Origin: Chelativorans sp. ZYF759
GTDB taxonomy: Bacteria > Pseudomonadota > Alphaproteobacteria > Rhizobiales > Rhizobiaceae
NCBI RefSeq assembly: GCF_012911015.1
Contig: NZ_WVVV01000002.1
Span: 368,680 to 432,679, forward strand
Length of the DNA: 64,000 nt
Direction: 5' to 3'
Under the pieces are notes generated by a model. The model saw only the letters and a list, made by a program, of their open reading frames with translations, was not told the DNA's origin and did not search any database. Within the stretch, counting starts at the first letter, position 1. The number at the start of each line of letters is the position of its first letter. Made by a program: the position numbers and the translations under genes. This document shows positions 24,501-32,244 of this stretch, piece by piece.

Positions 24501-25216
24501 ATGCCTGGATTGGTCCTGATATCGGTCCCTTTCGCGTGTGCCGCCAGGGACGTGATCGCATCCGCATAGGCCCTGTGATAGCGCAGCGCATCGGCCTCGG
24601 TCCGCGCCGCCTCGCCCAGCATGTCGTAGGAGAACAGATAGCCCTTCCTGGCCTGGTCGCGACCGCGCCTCACCGCCTCGGCGATATTGCGCCCGAGCAC
24701 GAACTGGTCGCCCATTTCGCGCATCGCAGCGGCAACCGCGCGGCGAATGACGGGCTCGCCAAGCCGGCGCACCAGCGCCCGAAGCGTCTGCGCGACACCC
24801 TGCTCTCCCTCGTCGAGCACCCTGCCCGTCAGCGCCAGGGCCCAGGTCGAGGCGTTCACGAAGATCGAGCTCGATTCACCCGAATGCGCCGACCAGTCAT
24901 GCGGTGCGATCTTGTCGCGGATCAGGTCGTCGACCGTCTCGGCATCGGGCACGCGCAGCAGTGCCTCCGCCAGGCACATCAGCGCCACGCCTTCCTCGCT
25001 CGAAAGGCCGTATTCGCCGAGAAACGCCTCCATCAGCTTCGGTTCGGAGGAGGCGCGCACCTTGCGGACGAGGTCGGCCGCCGCCGTGCAGATTTCGTCC
25101 CTCTCGTTCGGCGACAGGCTGGCTCCCTCGACCAGCGCCGCGAGCGCTTCTGCTTCATCCGCCAGATAGTGGGCGCGGATGGATATGCGTTGGGGGGCAA
25201 GTGCGTCGCGGCTCAT
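21599..25216 (-). CDS. putA: Bifunctional proline dehydrogenase / delta-1-pyrroline-5-carboxylate dehydrogenase
   Basis: PutA oxidises proline to glutamate in two steps. The 1205-residue protein starts with the arm and alpha domain, then the FAD-dependent PRODH barrel (ISVKLSAIHPRYE, GLNVDAEEADRLDISLDVI, VRLVKGAYWDTEIKRAQ, FATHNAHTV), and from about residue 560 the P5C dehydrogenase (ISPWNFPLAIFTGQVAAAL, FTGSTEVARLI, base in AETGGLNAMIVDSTALPEQ, catalytic Cys in SAGQRCSALRV). A C-terminal domain extends beyond. There is no N-terminal ribbon-helix-helix, so it is not its own repressor; the divergent Lrp-type gene does that job. AAGGAG precedes the ATG at 25216. Confidence 0.95.
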   Translation of the reverse strand: MSRDALAPQRISIRAHYLADEAEALAALVEGASLSPNERDEICTAAADLVRKVRASSEPKLMEAFLGEYGLSSEEGVALMCLAEALLRVPDAETVDDLIRDKIAPHDWSAHSGESSSIFVNASTWALALTGRVLDEGEQGVAQTLRALVRRLGEPVIRRAVAAAMREMGDQFVLGRNIAEAVRRGRDQARKGYLFSYDMLGEAARTEADALRYHRAYADAITSLAAHAKGTDIRTNPGISVKLSAIHPRYEAVKAETMLPVMVDRLSSLAHAARDAGMGLNVDAEEADRLDISLDVIAQVLADPTLKGWDGFGVVVQAYGPRAPFVIDWLHALAQKLDRRIMVRLVKGAYWDTEIKRAQVTGLRGYPVFTRKANTDVSYIACAKKLLGMTDRIYPQFATHNAHTVAAILAMAKDRDRFEFQRLHGMGEALHETIRRAQGTRCRIYAPVGAHEDLLAYLVRRLLENGANSSFVHQIVDEAVPAEEIARDPFELVARQGPAHNWAIPMPSEIFGSGRANARGWDVTDPVMRAEIEAGRAPFATPHRWKAGGAGGKKAGREVLNPADPADVVGTVVEADAAAVETAVAAAVSAQPAWAAMPVVERGYILRKIADLYEDNACEFFALAAREAGKTLFDGIAEVREAVDFLRYYANEAARVESIGPARGVIACISPWNFPLAIFTGQVAAALVTGNAVIAKPAEQTPLIAARAVELMWQAGVPGEVLHLLPGDGPSVGAPLTANPRIAGVCFTGSTEVARLIERQLAETAAPDAMLIAETGGLNAMIVDSTALPEQAVRDILASAFQSAGQRCSALRVLYVQKDVEARMLDMLKGAMAELSVGDPWHVSIDVGPVIDAEARDGISSYCNAMEARGKLLARIDAPEDGLFVAPQVIKVSGIEEVEREVFGPVLHVATYEAEKLDEVVRAVNGRGYGLTFGLHTRIEERVQRIVDGVHAGNIYVNRNQIGAVVGSQPFGGEGLSGTGPKAGGPHYLRRFRRSAAIAPSGTAGPTAPKIAARMLAEHMPDAARGNWATRPDRVAILRKLLRGKASEPIAAVAGLDFGPIDLPGPTGEANTVSLVPRGKALCLGPDSDALVWQVVQALGAGNAVLAVAPIASEALKPLVGKGLPLAVIDGQIEPSTLDALELDLVAFSGDGEDVGAMRRALAARDGKIVPLVTEVAYPAAYAHERAVCVDTTAAGGNASLLASS

Positions 25217-25344
25217 CGGGCTCTCCTTCGCATCGCGGGATCGTGCCGAACCTATCATGGCCGAAGCGCGCGGAGCGATCCAATCCGCGCATCTCCGCGA
25301 TCTGTTTGATCCACAGATGCTTCACACTGCAGCTCGTACGGTCT

Positions 25345-25806
25345 ATGATTGACGTCATGCCAGACCGATTGGACCGCATCGACCGCAACATTCTCGCAGC
25401 GCTGTCGCGCGAGGGTCGGCTTTCCATGAGCGCGCTGGCCGATCAGGTTGGTCTCTCCAAGACGCCCGTCCAGGCGCGCGTCCGCCGGCTGGAGAACGAA
25501 GGCTATATCCGCGGCTATGCGGCGATAATCGACCGGGAGAAGACCGGCGAAGGCCATGTCGCCTTCGTCCAGGTCAAGCTCGACGACACGCGTTCGGCAG
25601 CACTCGACGCCTTCAATCAGGCGGTGCTCAAGGTACCCGAGATCGAGCAGTGTCACATGATCGCGGCCAGCTTCGACTATCTCCTGAAGGTCCGGACCGG
25701 GGACATCGCCGCCTATCGCCGTGTCCTCGGCGAACGCATCTCCGCTTTACCCCACGTCGCCCAGACATCGACTTTCGTCGCCATGGAAACGGTCAGGGAT
25801 CGCTGA
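25345..25806 (+). CDS. putR: Lrp/AsnC-family regulator, probable PutR
   Basis: A 153-residue leucine-responsive-type regulator: an N-terminal helix-turn-helix (LDRIDRNILAALSREGRLSMSALADQVGLSKTPVQARVRRLENEGYI) and a C-terminal ligand-binding RAM domain (VAFVQVKLDDTR, QCHMIAASFDYLLKVRTGDIAAYRRVL, LPHVAQTSTFVAMETV). Divergent placement next to putA, with 128 bases between the starts, matches PutR of Agrobacterium and Rhodobacter, which activates putA in response to proline. A second ATG at 25357 is as likely. The 3' end overlaps the end of the convergent peroxidase gene by 14 bases. Confidence 0.88.
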   Translation: MIDVMPDRLDRIDRNILAALSREGRLSMSALADQVGLSKTPVQARVRRLENEGYIRGYAAIIDREKTGEGHVAFVQVKLDDTRSAALDAFNQAVLKVPEIEQCHMIAASFDYLLKVRTGDIAAYRRVLGERISALPHVAQTSTFVAMETVRDR

Positions 25807-27019
25807 GGTCGTCGTCCAACGTCTTGAGAAAGGCGATCAGCGCCAGCCGGCCGCGATCCGTGAAGATGACGGGCGAAATCTGGCTGATCCCAGAGACCGG
25901 CTTCGGCGCCTCGCTGTAATGGTCGATGACCGCCTCCAGCGTCGCGATCTGGCCGGAATGCATGTAGGGCGGGCGGGAGGCGGCGCCGCGCAGCGATGGC
26001 GTCTTGAAGGCGCGCTCCAGCTCCGGGCTTGCCGTCACCATGAAGCGCAATTCGCCGCACTCGGCTTCATCCGCATCGCTGAAGGCGCCGAGGCAGTTGA
26101 ACGGGTCGGCCAGCAGCTTCTCGATGATGCCCGCCCGGCCCCGGTCCTCGGGAAGCCCCGGCACCGGCGGCACGCCGGTATTGTGAAAATGATCGTCGGT
26201 GAAACGGGGACCGTTGTGGCAATCGATGCAGTTGGCCTTGCCGATGAAAAGGCGAAGCCCCTCGGTTTCGAGCGCCGTCAGCGCCGCCTCGCCTGCCGGC
26301 TCCTGACCGGCCGATACGGCATCGGCGAAGCGATCGAACCGGGTCGGCTGGTGTCGGATCGTCCTCTGGAACGCATCGAGCGCCTTGCCGACATTGGCAT
26401 AGAGCCTGTCGACGGCATACCGCTCGTCCTCCTGCAGCCTGCGCCAGGCATCTTGCGCGCCCGGATTGCCCCGAGGACTGCCATGCGCGGGAACGGTGGA
26501 GAGGTCCGGCAAGGGTCCGAAAATGGCCTCGTACGCCTCGCGATGATGGGCAACGACACGATGCGCCACCGCGGCGCGATCGAACCCGTGTTCTGCGGCA
26601 TCCTCGATCGGATCGAGCGCCTGGCTCCACAGGCTGTCCTTGCGCCCGTCCCAGAACTGCCAGGGGCTGTAGGCCGCATTGGCGAGCGGCATGGTGCGCC
26701 GGTGTGTGGTTCCGACCCCCTCCGCCAACGCCAGATCGTCCTGAAACTGCCGCTCGGGCAAATGGCAGGTTGCGCAGGCGACCGCGCCGTTGGCGCTCAT
26801 GCCCGTGTCGAAAAACAGGGTTTCTCCGAAAGCAGCCGCATGGGGATTGTCGGCGAACCGGTTCGAGGGATCGTGCGGCAGTTCGCCCAGTGCCGACAGC
26901 GACAGCGATGCGATCGCGCGCTTCTCCTGTTCGGAGAAATCGGCCTGGCCGCAGGCTGAAAGGACCGCAAGCGCCGCCCCCAGACCCACCCGTGCCATCG
27001 ATCGTCGCCAGCGTCCCAT
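25793..27019 (-). CDS. Di-heme cytochrome c peroxidase family lipoprotein (MauG/CcpA type)
   Basis: A 408-residue exported protein with a lipobox-like LSACG (Cys23) and two heme-attachment motifs, CATCH (residues 82-86) and CIDCH (264-268), the layout of bacterial di-heme cytochrome c peroxidase and MauG-like enzymes. Other family parts are GETLFFDTGMSANGAVACATCH, WDGRKDSLWSQALDPIED, FHNTGVPPVPGLPEDRG and FKTPSLRGAASRPPYMHSG. It follows immediately (one base after the stop) on a membrane-anchored YtkA-like gene, a pairing seen for copper or redox-related systems. True activity, peroxidase versus MauG-like, is not readable. A second in-frame ATG lies 7 codons in. Confidence 0.85.
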   Translation of the reverse strand: MGRWRRSMARVGLGAALAVLSACGQADFSEQEKRAIASLSLSALGELPHDPSNRFADNPHAAAFGETLFFDTGMSANGAVACATCHLPERQFQDDLALAEGVGTTHRRTMPLANAAYSPWQFWDGRKDSLWSQALDPIEDAAEHGFDRAAVAHRVVAHHREAYEAIFGPLPDLSTVPAHGSPRGNPGAQDAWRRLQEDERYAVDRLYANVGKALDAFQRTIRHQPTRFDRFADAVSAGQEPAGEAALTALETEGLRLFIGKANCIDCHNGPRFTDDHFHNTGVPPVPGLPEDRGRAGIIEKLLADPFNCLGAFSDADEAECGELRFMVTASPELERAFKTPSLRGAASRPPYMHSGQIATLEAVIDHYSEAPKPVSGISQISPVIFTDRGRLALIAFLKTLDDDLSDP

Positions 27020-27454
27020 TTACTCGATCACGAGGTTGAAGGTCACGCTGTCCTCGCCCGCCGGCGATGAGATATCGAGCGTCAGCTCCCACCATCCACC
27101 CATGTTGAAGCGTACGCCCTCGATGAGGTAGCGCCCCTCGCCCTGGTGTCCTGTCGCCTGGGGGGCGGTGGGCAGGCCGTGGCCATGCTGGGGCATGCCA
27201 CCATCGATCGTGACCTGCGCGTCTTCCACGGGGCTGCCGTCGGCCAGCCGTACGGTCGCGACCCAGCTGTGCAGCGCGCCCTGAACCACCGGTCCGATCT
27301 GGGGCGCGATCTGGACCTGGTAGATTCCGGCTTCCGTCGGGCGTTCGCGCGACAGATCGAGATCAGCGGGAGGCGGCGCCATCATCCGCCACGCCATGAA
27401 GCCAACCACAGCCACGACCAGCAAAGCGGCACCACCCAGAATCCATCTCAGCAT
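27020..27454 (-). CDS. Membrane-anchored YtkA-like domain protein
   Basis: A 144-residue protein with an N-terminal membrane anchor (ILGGAALLVVAVVGFMAWRMM) and a periplasmic beta-sandwich similar to YtkA/FixH-like domains: VQIAPQIGPVVQGALHSWVATVRLADGSPVEDAQVTIDGGMPQHGHGLPTAP with histidines and a methionine that could bind metal, then GRYLIEGVRFNMGGWWELTLDI. The stop is immediately followed by the start of the di-heme peroxidase, so the two are co-expressed. The ORF could start upstream, but AAGGGG at 8-base spacing fits the ATG at 27454. The role, electron or copper handling for the peroxidase, is inference. Confidence 0.75.
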   Translation of the reverse strand: MLRWILGGAALLVVAVVGFMAWRMMAPPPADLDLSRERPTEAGIYQVQIAPQIGPVVQGALHSWVATVRLADGSPVEDAQVTIDGGMPQHGHGLPTAPQATGHQGEGRYLIEGVRFNMGGWWELTLDISSPAGEDSVTFNLVIE

Positions 27455-27527
27455 GCTTGTATCCCCTTGTTCCACTGGCGTCAGTGGGCCTTCCAGCTAC
27501 CGGAAGGTCAAGCGGCGATGCGGATGC

Positions 27528-28562
27528 TCAGTCGCCCGTTGTCTCGCTCGGCAGTTGGAAGCGGTATTCCGTGACCTGTCGATAGGTCTCGCCCGGCCGC
27601 AGCACGGCCTGGGGGAAATGCGGGTTGTTGGGCGAATCGGGCCATATCTGCGGTTCCAGGCAGAGCCCGGCGCGGGCGCCGTAGATGCGACCGCCGAGGC
27701 CCGGCACCTCGCGCGGGGGGAAATTGCCGTCGAAGAACTGAAGCCCGGGTTCCGTTGTCCAGACCTCCATCTCGACACCGGCACGCCCTCCCTGCAGCCA
27801 GGCGGCTTGGCGCATGGGCCCACGTTGCGAGGAAAGGCAGAAATTGTGGTCGTAGTCCATCGTCTCCGCCTCCCATTCGAGTCGGATCGGACGGGGCAGC
27901 ACGAAATCGAATGGGGTCCCCTCGACCGGCACGACATGCCCTGTCGGCACGAGTTCGTCGTCGACGGGCAGATAGGCGGAAGCAGCGATCATCATGCGGT
28001 GATCGAGGACGTCGCCCGCCCCGCCATCGTCGAGATTGAAGTAGGAATGGTGCGCCAGGTTGCACAGCGTCGGTCGATCGCACCGCGCCTCCAGCTCGAC
28101 CGACAGCGTTGCGGGCGGCTTCAGCCGATAGGTGCAGGTGATGTCCAGATCGCCGGGAAAGCCATCCACGCGGTGCGGATCGTGCAGGGCCAGCGTGATG
28201 TGGTCCTTTCCGGCTTCCTCGACCGTCCACAGCCTTTCATGAAGCCCGAAGCTGCCGCCGTGAAGTGCATGGTCCGTGCGTCCGGGATCGACCTGGAATT
28301 GCTCGCCATCGATCGTGAACCGGCCGTTGCGGATGCGGTTCGCATGCCGGCCTACCATCGCCCCGAAGAACAGCGAGTGGTCGAAATAGCTGGCCACGTT
28401 CTCGAAACCGAGCACGAGCGGTGCTGCGTGCCCCTTGAGGCGCAGATCCTGGACGATCGCCCCCAGATCGAGGATGGAGGCCGACAATCCGCCGGCCTCC
28501 AGCCGATACTTTGTGACGGGGCGACCCTGTGGTGTCTGTCCGAAAAGGTCACCCTCTGCCAC
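27528..28562 (-). CDS. galM: Aldose 1-epimerase
   Basis: A mutarotase of 344 residues that interconverts anomers of aldoses. The catalytic histidine is in LCNLAHHSYFNLDD, the catalytic base in LCLEPQIWPDSPNNPHFP, and GMVGRHANRIRNG and DYDHNFCLS are also family regions. It starts with GTG 10 bases after the gabD stop, with GGGAG at 5-base spacing, so it belongs to the gabD operon. The sugar is not known. Confidence 0.92.
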   Translation of the reverse strand: MAEGDLFGQTPQGRPVTKYRLEAGGLSASILDLGAIVQDLRLKGHAAPLVLGFENVASYFDHSLFFGAMVGRHANRIRNGRFTIDGEQFQVDPGRTDHALHGGSFGLHERLWTVEEAGKDHITLALHDPHRVDGFPGDLDITCTYRLKPPATLSVELEARCDRPTLCNLAHHSYFNLDDGGAGDVLDHRMMIAASAYLPVDDELVPTGHVVPVEGTPFDFVLPRPIRLEWEAETMDYDHNFCLSSQRGPMRQAAWLQGGRAGVEMEVWTTEPGLQFFDGNFPPREVPGLGGRIYGARAGLCLEPQIWPDSPNNPHFPQAVLRPGETYRQVTEYRFQLPSETTGD

Positions 28563-28571
28563 GTTGTCTCC

Positions 28572-30029
28572 CTAGAGTCCGAGGCCGCCGATACAGACAT
28601 ATTTGGTATCGAGGTAATCCTCGATGCCCTGGTGACCGCCTTCGCGCCCGATGCCCGACTCCTTCACACCGCCGAACGGCGCTTCCGGCGTCGTGATCAG
28701 GCCCTCATTGACGCCGACCATGCCATATTTCAGCCCCTCCATCACGCGGAACGCGCGCCCGAGATCGCTTGTGTAGAAATAGCAGGCCAGTCCGAATTCG
28801 GTGTCGTTGGCCATGGACACGGCCTCCTCCTCCGTCTCGAAGCGGAAGATTGGCGCAACGGGGCCGAATATCTCGTCCTTCATGAAGTTCATCTCGGGCG
28901 TCGCCTCGGAAATGACCGTGGGCTGGAAGAACGTGCCGCCGAGTTCGTGGCGATTGCCGCCGGTGACCACCTTGCCGCCCTTGGCCTTGGCGTCGGCGAT
29001 GAACTCCTCGACCTTCTCGACCGCCTTGTCGTCGATCAGCGGCCCCTGCTGCACGCCGTCATCGAGGCCGGGTCCCACCTTCAGCGCCCCCGATGCCTTG
29101 GCGAACTTCTCCACGAAGCGGTCATAGATGCCGGCCTGCACGAAGAAGCGGTTGGTGCACACGCAGGTCTGGCCGGAATTGCGGTACTTCGCGGTGACCG
29201 CGCCTTCCACGGCCCGGTCGAGATCCGCATCGTCGAAGACCAGGAAGGGCGCGTTGCCCCCCAGTTCCATCGACACCTTCTTGACCGTGGAAGCCGACTG
29301 CTCGATCAGCATCTTGCCGACATCGGTCGAACCGGTGAAGGTGATCTTCTTGACCAGCGGATGGGTCGTCAGTTCCTTGCCGATCTCCGAGGCCGAACCG
29401 GTCACCACGTTGACCACGCCCGCCGGAATGCCGACTTCCTCGCAAAGGGCACCCCAGGCCAGCCCCGAATAGGGCGTCTGGCTCGCCGGCTTGACAACGG
29501 CGGTGCAGCCGGCCGCGATCGCCGGTCCGATCTTGCGGGCCAGCATCGAGGACGGAAAATTCCACGGCGTGATGGCCGCGATGACGCCGGTCGGTTCCTT
29601 GGTCACGATGATGCGGCGGTCGCCCCAGGGCGAAGGGATGACATCGCCATAGATGCGCCGCGCCTCTTCCGCGAACCACAATATATAGGCCGCCGACGAG
29701 GCAATCTCGCCCTTCGATTCCGTTAGCGACTTGCCCTGCTCCATGGTCAGGAGTTCGGCCAGCGGCTGCTGGTTGTCCATCATGGCGTCGTGCAGGGCGC
29801 GGAGCATCTTGGAACGCTCGACGGCGGTCGTCTTCTTGAAGCTCTCGAAGGCCTTCTGGGCCGCCTCGATGGCGCGGGTCGTCTCCGCCTTGCCGGATTT
29901 CGGCACGGTGCCCAGCTTGAGGCCGGTAGCGGGGTTGATGACGTCGATCGTCGCGCCGGAGTCGGCTTGCACCCACTGGCCGCCGATCAGATTGGCCTCG
30001 CGCATGAAATGGCTGGTCTTCTGCAACAT
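28572..30029 (-). CDS. gabD: NAD(P)-dependent succinate-semialdehyde dehydrogenase
   Basis: A 485-residue ALDH that oxidises succinate semialdehyde to succinate at the end of GABA degradation. Signatures are ITPWNFPSSMLARKIGPAIA, FTGSTDVGKMLIEQ, the base in SMELGGNAPFLVFDDADLD and the nucleophile in NSGQTCVCTNRFFVQ, where the CVC context is typical of GabD. The C-terminal GVNEGLITTPEAPFGGVKESGIGREGG also fits. No GABA transaminase is adjacent; the class III aminotransferase at 56960 is far away. The first ATG is preceded by CAGGAGAGA. galM follows in the same operon. Confidence 0.9.
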   Translation of the reverse strand: MLQKTSHFMREANLIGGQWVQADSGATIDVINPATGLKLGTVPKSGKAETTRAIEAAQKAFESFKKTTAVERSKMLRALHDAMMDNQQPLAELLTMEQGKSLTESKGEIASSAAYILWFAEEARRIYGDVIPSPWGDRRIIVTKEPTGVIAAITPWNFPSSMLARKIGPAIAAGCTAVVKPASQTPYSGLAWGALCEEVGIPAGVVNVVTGSASEIGKELTTHPLVKKITFTGSTDVGKMLIEQSASTVKKVSMELGGNAPFLVFDDADLDRAVEGAVTAKYRNSGQTCVCTNRFFVQAGIYDRFVEKFAKASGALKVGPGLDDGVQQGPLIDDKAVEKVEEFIADAKAKGGKVVTGGNRHELGGTFFQPTVISEATPEMNFMKDEIFGPVAPIFRFETEEEAVSMANDTEFGLACYFYTSDLGRAFRVMEGLKYGMVGVNEGLITTPEAPFGGVKESGIGREGGHQGIEDYLDTKYVCIGGLGL

Positions 30030-30148
30030 CAATTCTCTCCTGTCCGGGCGCGGCGCCTCCCCCGTCGGGATGGCGTCATCGCACGTGGGTGAATGAAATA
30101 TCGTTCAGCCCGTCCAACGGCAATGGCCAGCTTGCGTTCCCCTCTGGC

Positions 30149-31096
30149 TCAGCCGAACACGGCCTCGACAACGACCAGCCAGAAGGCGGCCGTCAGCGCG
30201 CCGACGGCGGTCGTCAGCGTCATCGTGTTGGAGGCGAGAGCCTGGCCCGTGCCAAAGCGCGAGGCGATCAGATAGGGATTGACGCCCGTGGGCATCGACG
30301 CCCCGATCACCGCCACCTTGGCGATCAGCGGCGGCAGATCGAACAGCACGGCGAGGCCGAGCACGATCGATGGCATGAGGACGAGCTTGATGGGTGAGAG
30401 CGCGAGCGCAGGCCCCACCGCGCCCCGGATGCCGAACTGAACCAGCCCCAGGCCAACGGCAAACAGCGCGACCGGCCCGGCAACGCCCGCGAGCGCGTCC
30501 ACGATGGGACGGACGGGACCTGGGATGGGAAATCCCGTCAGCCGCCAGAATATCCCGGCCAGTATGCCGATGATGAGCGGATTGCCCAGGAAGACCTTCA
30601 GGAACTGGCGGGCGATCGCCATCGGCGCCGCCGCCCCGCCCGACGTGTCGAGCCGCGCGAAGAGCACGATCGTGGCCGCCATCATGATCGGCAGATGCAC
30701 CATGACCAGCAGCGACAGCACCTCCACGCCGGCCTGTCCGTAGACCCCGATGACAAGCGGCAGGCCCAGCAGAACGAGGTTGGAGAACGACGCTGCAACC
30801 CCGCCTACGACCGCCGCGCGCGAATCGCGGCCGAAGACGCGGCTCACGATCAATTGTCCGCTGGCCCAGGCGACCAGCACGGCGGCGAAATAGATCGCCC
30901 AGAACAGCCAGGGCCGCATGCCCGAGAAATCGGCCTCCACAAGCGTCCGGAAGAGAAGCAGCGGCAGGGCGATCGTCACCACGAATTCCGTCAACGCATC
31001 GCCCGTCCGGGCGCCGATGAGCCTCGCGCGCCCGAAAACATATCCGAGCGCAACGAGCCCGAAGACGAAGATCAACGTGTCGGCGAGCGATGACAT
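30149..31096 (-). CDS. AEC-family (auxin efflux carrier-like) transporter
   Basis: A 315-residue inner-membrane protein with about ten hydrophobic spans arranged as two five-helix halves, the AEC/BASS fold. Family features are LVALGYVFGRARLIG near the start, ASFSNLVLLGLPLVIGVYG in the middle and VIGASMPTGVNPYLIASRFG in the second half. The bacterial AEC group contains carriers for malate and other organic acids; the substrate is not determinable here. The start is ATG at 31096, preceded by an in-frame GTG. It appears monocistronic, about 120 bases upstream of gabD on the same strand. Confidence 0.85.
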   Translation of the reverse strand: MSSLADTLIFVFGLVALGYVFGRARLIGARTGDALTEFVVTIALPLLLFRTLVEADFSGMRPWLFWAIYFAAVLVAWASGQLIVSRVFGRDSRAAVVGGVAASFSNLVLLGLPLVIGVYGQAGVEVLSLLVMVHLPIMMAATIVLFARLDTSGGAAAPMAIARQFLKVFLGNPLIIGILAGIFWRLTGFPIPGPVRPIVDALAGVAGPVALFAVGLGLVQFGIRGAVGPALALSPIKLVLMPSIVLGLAVLFDLPPLIAKVAVIGASMPTGVNPYLIASRFGTGQALASNTMTLTTAVGALTAAFWLVVVEAVFG

Positions 31097-31244
31097 CACC
31101 CCTCATCGCACGGCGTGTTCTTCGCACAAACAGCGCACTTGCAGGTCTGCCATGTTGCCTCTGCACGCCACGTCAGACCTCGCCTTGCCTTTTGTGGAGC
31201 CTTCCGATCCCTATATTGGAGGAAAAGAAGGTCGGGATTCTCGC

Positions 31245-31799
31245 ATGCTCAAGCTCATATTTGCCGCGCTGACAATCGTCGTGGCGTTCCCCGCCCACGC
31301 CACCGAGGCCGGGTGGGCGCTGCTGCGCAATGGCGGGCAGACGGTGCTGCTGAACCACGCCAACGCGCCGGGAGCCGGAGATCCAGCCAATTTCGACATT
31401 GAGAGCTGCCGCACCCAGCGCAACCTGTCCGAACGCGGCCGCCACCAGGCCCGCCGCATCGGTGCGCTGCTGGCTGCGCGCTCCGCGCCGGTCGAGGAGG
31501 TCTATGCCGGCCGCTACTGCCGCACCCTCGACACCGCCAACCTCGTCTTCGGCGAATCGGCGGTCGAACTGATGGAGGCGCTCGATCTGGTCACCGGCGA
31601 CGAGGAACGCGATGCCGAGGCCTTCCGGGCCGTTCTGGAACGCGTTACGGACTATTCCGGCTCCGGGAACATGTTCATGGTGACACATCCTGAAAACGTC
31701 AGCGAATGGGCCGGAATCCGCTCGCGCGAGGGCGAAGCCATCATCGTTGCGCCCGATGGAGAGGGATTGCGCGTCATGGGCAGGGTCGTGCTGAACTGA
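31245..31799 (+). CDS. Exported histidine-phosphatase-like protein with altered RHG motif
   Basis: A 184-residue secreted protein: MLKLIFAALTIVVAFPAHAT is a typical signal peptide with an AHA cleavage site. The mature part follows histidine-phosphatase order: TVLLNHANAPGAGD, SCRTQRNLSERGRHQARRIGALL, YAGRYCRTLDTANLVFG and FMVTHPENVSEW. The catalytic RHG motif reads N37-H38-A39, so the histidine is kept but the phosphate-binding arginine is asparagine. The second arginine (YCRT) and late His148 remain. Activity may be weak or specialised. The start was chosen for the signal peptide; the ORF is open upstream. Confidence 0.75.
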   Translation: MLKLIFAALTIVVAFPAHATEAGWALLRNGGQTVLLNHANAPGAGDPANFDIESCRTQRNLSERGRHQARRIGALLAARSAPVEEVYAGRYCRTLDTANLVFGESAVELMEALDLVTGDEERDAEAFRAVLERVTDYSGSGNMFMVTHPENVSEWAGIRSREGEAIIVAPDGEGLRVMGRVVLN

Positions 31800-31931
31800 A
31801 ACAGGCAGCGTGTGGGACCGGTCAATTTGGTCGGCTCAGGCCTTTTTTCCGACGACGGACTTTTCCTGCCACCCAAAAGGCTCTAGACGGGCAACCTGCC
31901 TTTTATCGAACTTCCACTGAGGGAAGCATCC

Positions 31932-32219
31932 GTGACATCCACATTCGACAGGGTCGCCGACATCATCGCTGAGACCAGCGAGATCGACCGCGACAGCATC
32001 ACGCCCAAGAGCCACACGATTGACGATCTGGGCATCGACAGCCTCGACTTCCTCGACATCGTCTTCGCGATCGACAAGGAATTCGGGATCAAGATTCCGC
32101 TCGAGAAGTGGACCCAGAAGGTCAACGAGGGCGAAGCCTCCACGGAGGAATATTTCGTGATGGAGAATCTCTGCGCCAGGATCGACGAACTGGTTGCGGA
32201 GAAGGCAGCTTCTGCCTGA
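31932..32219 (+). CDS. acpXL: Special acyl carrier protein AcpXL
   Basis: AcpXL carries the C26-C28 fatty acid (27-hydroxyoctacosanoate type) for lipid A in rhizobia. The 95-residue protein has the phosphopantetheine serine in [24 protein letters not shown], and the N-terminus [20 protein letters not shown] is close to other AcpXLs. It uses a GTG start preceded by GAGGGAAG. It is the first of a five-gene run (acpXL, fabF2, fabF1, adh, lpxXL). The usual fabZXL between acpXL and fabF2 is absent: only 25 bases separate the two. Confidence 0.95.
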   Translation: MTSTFDRVADIIAETSEIDRDSITPKSHTIDDLGIDSLDFLDIVFAIDKEFGIKIPLEKWTQKVNEGEASTEEYFVMENLCARIDELVAEKAASA

Positions 32220-32244
32220 TCCGAAAAAGGGGCGCGCAGCGCTG

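Noticed and set aside
22160-25309. A 1049-codon open frame on the plus strand opposite putA
   Set aside because: Same cause: mirror of a strongly coding GC-rich gene; the translation is low-complexity and His/Arg-rich with no domain.
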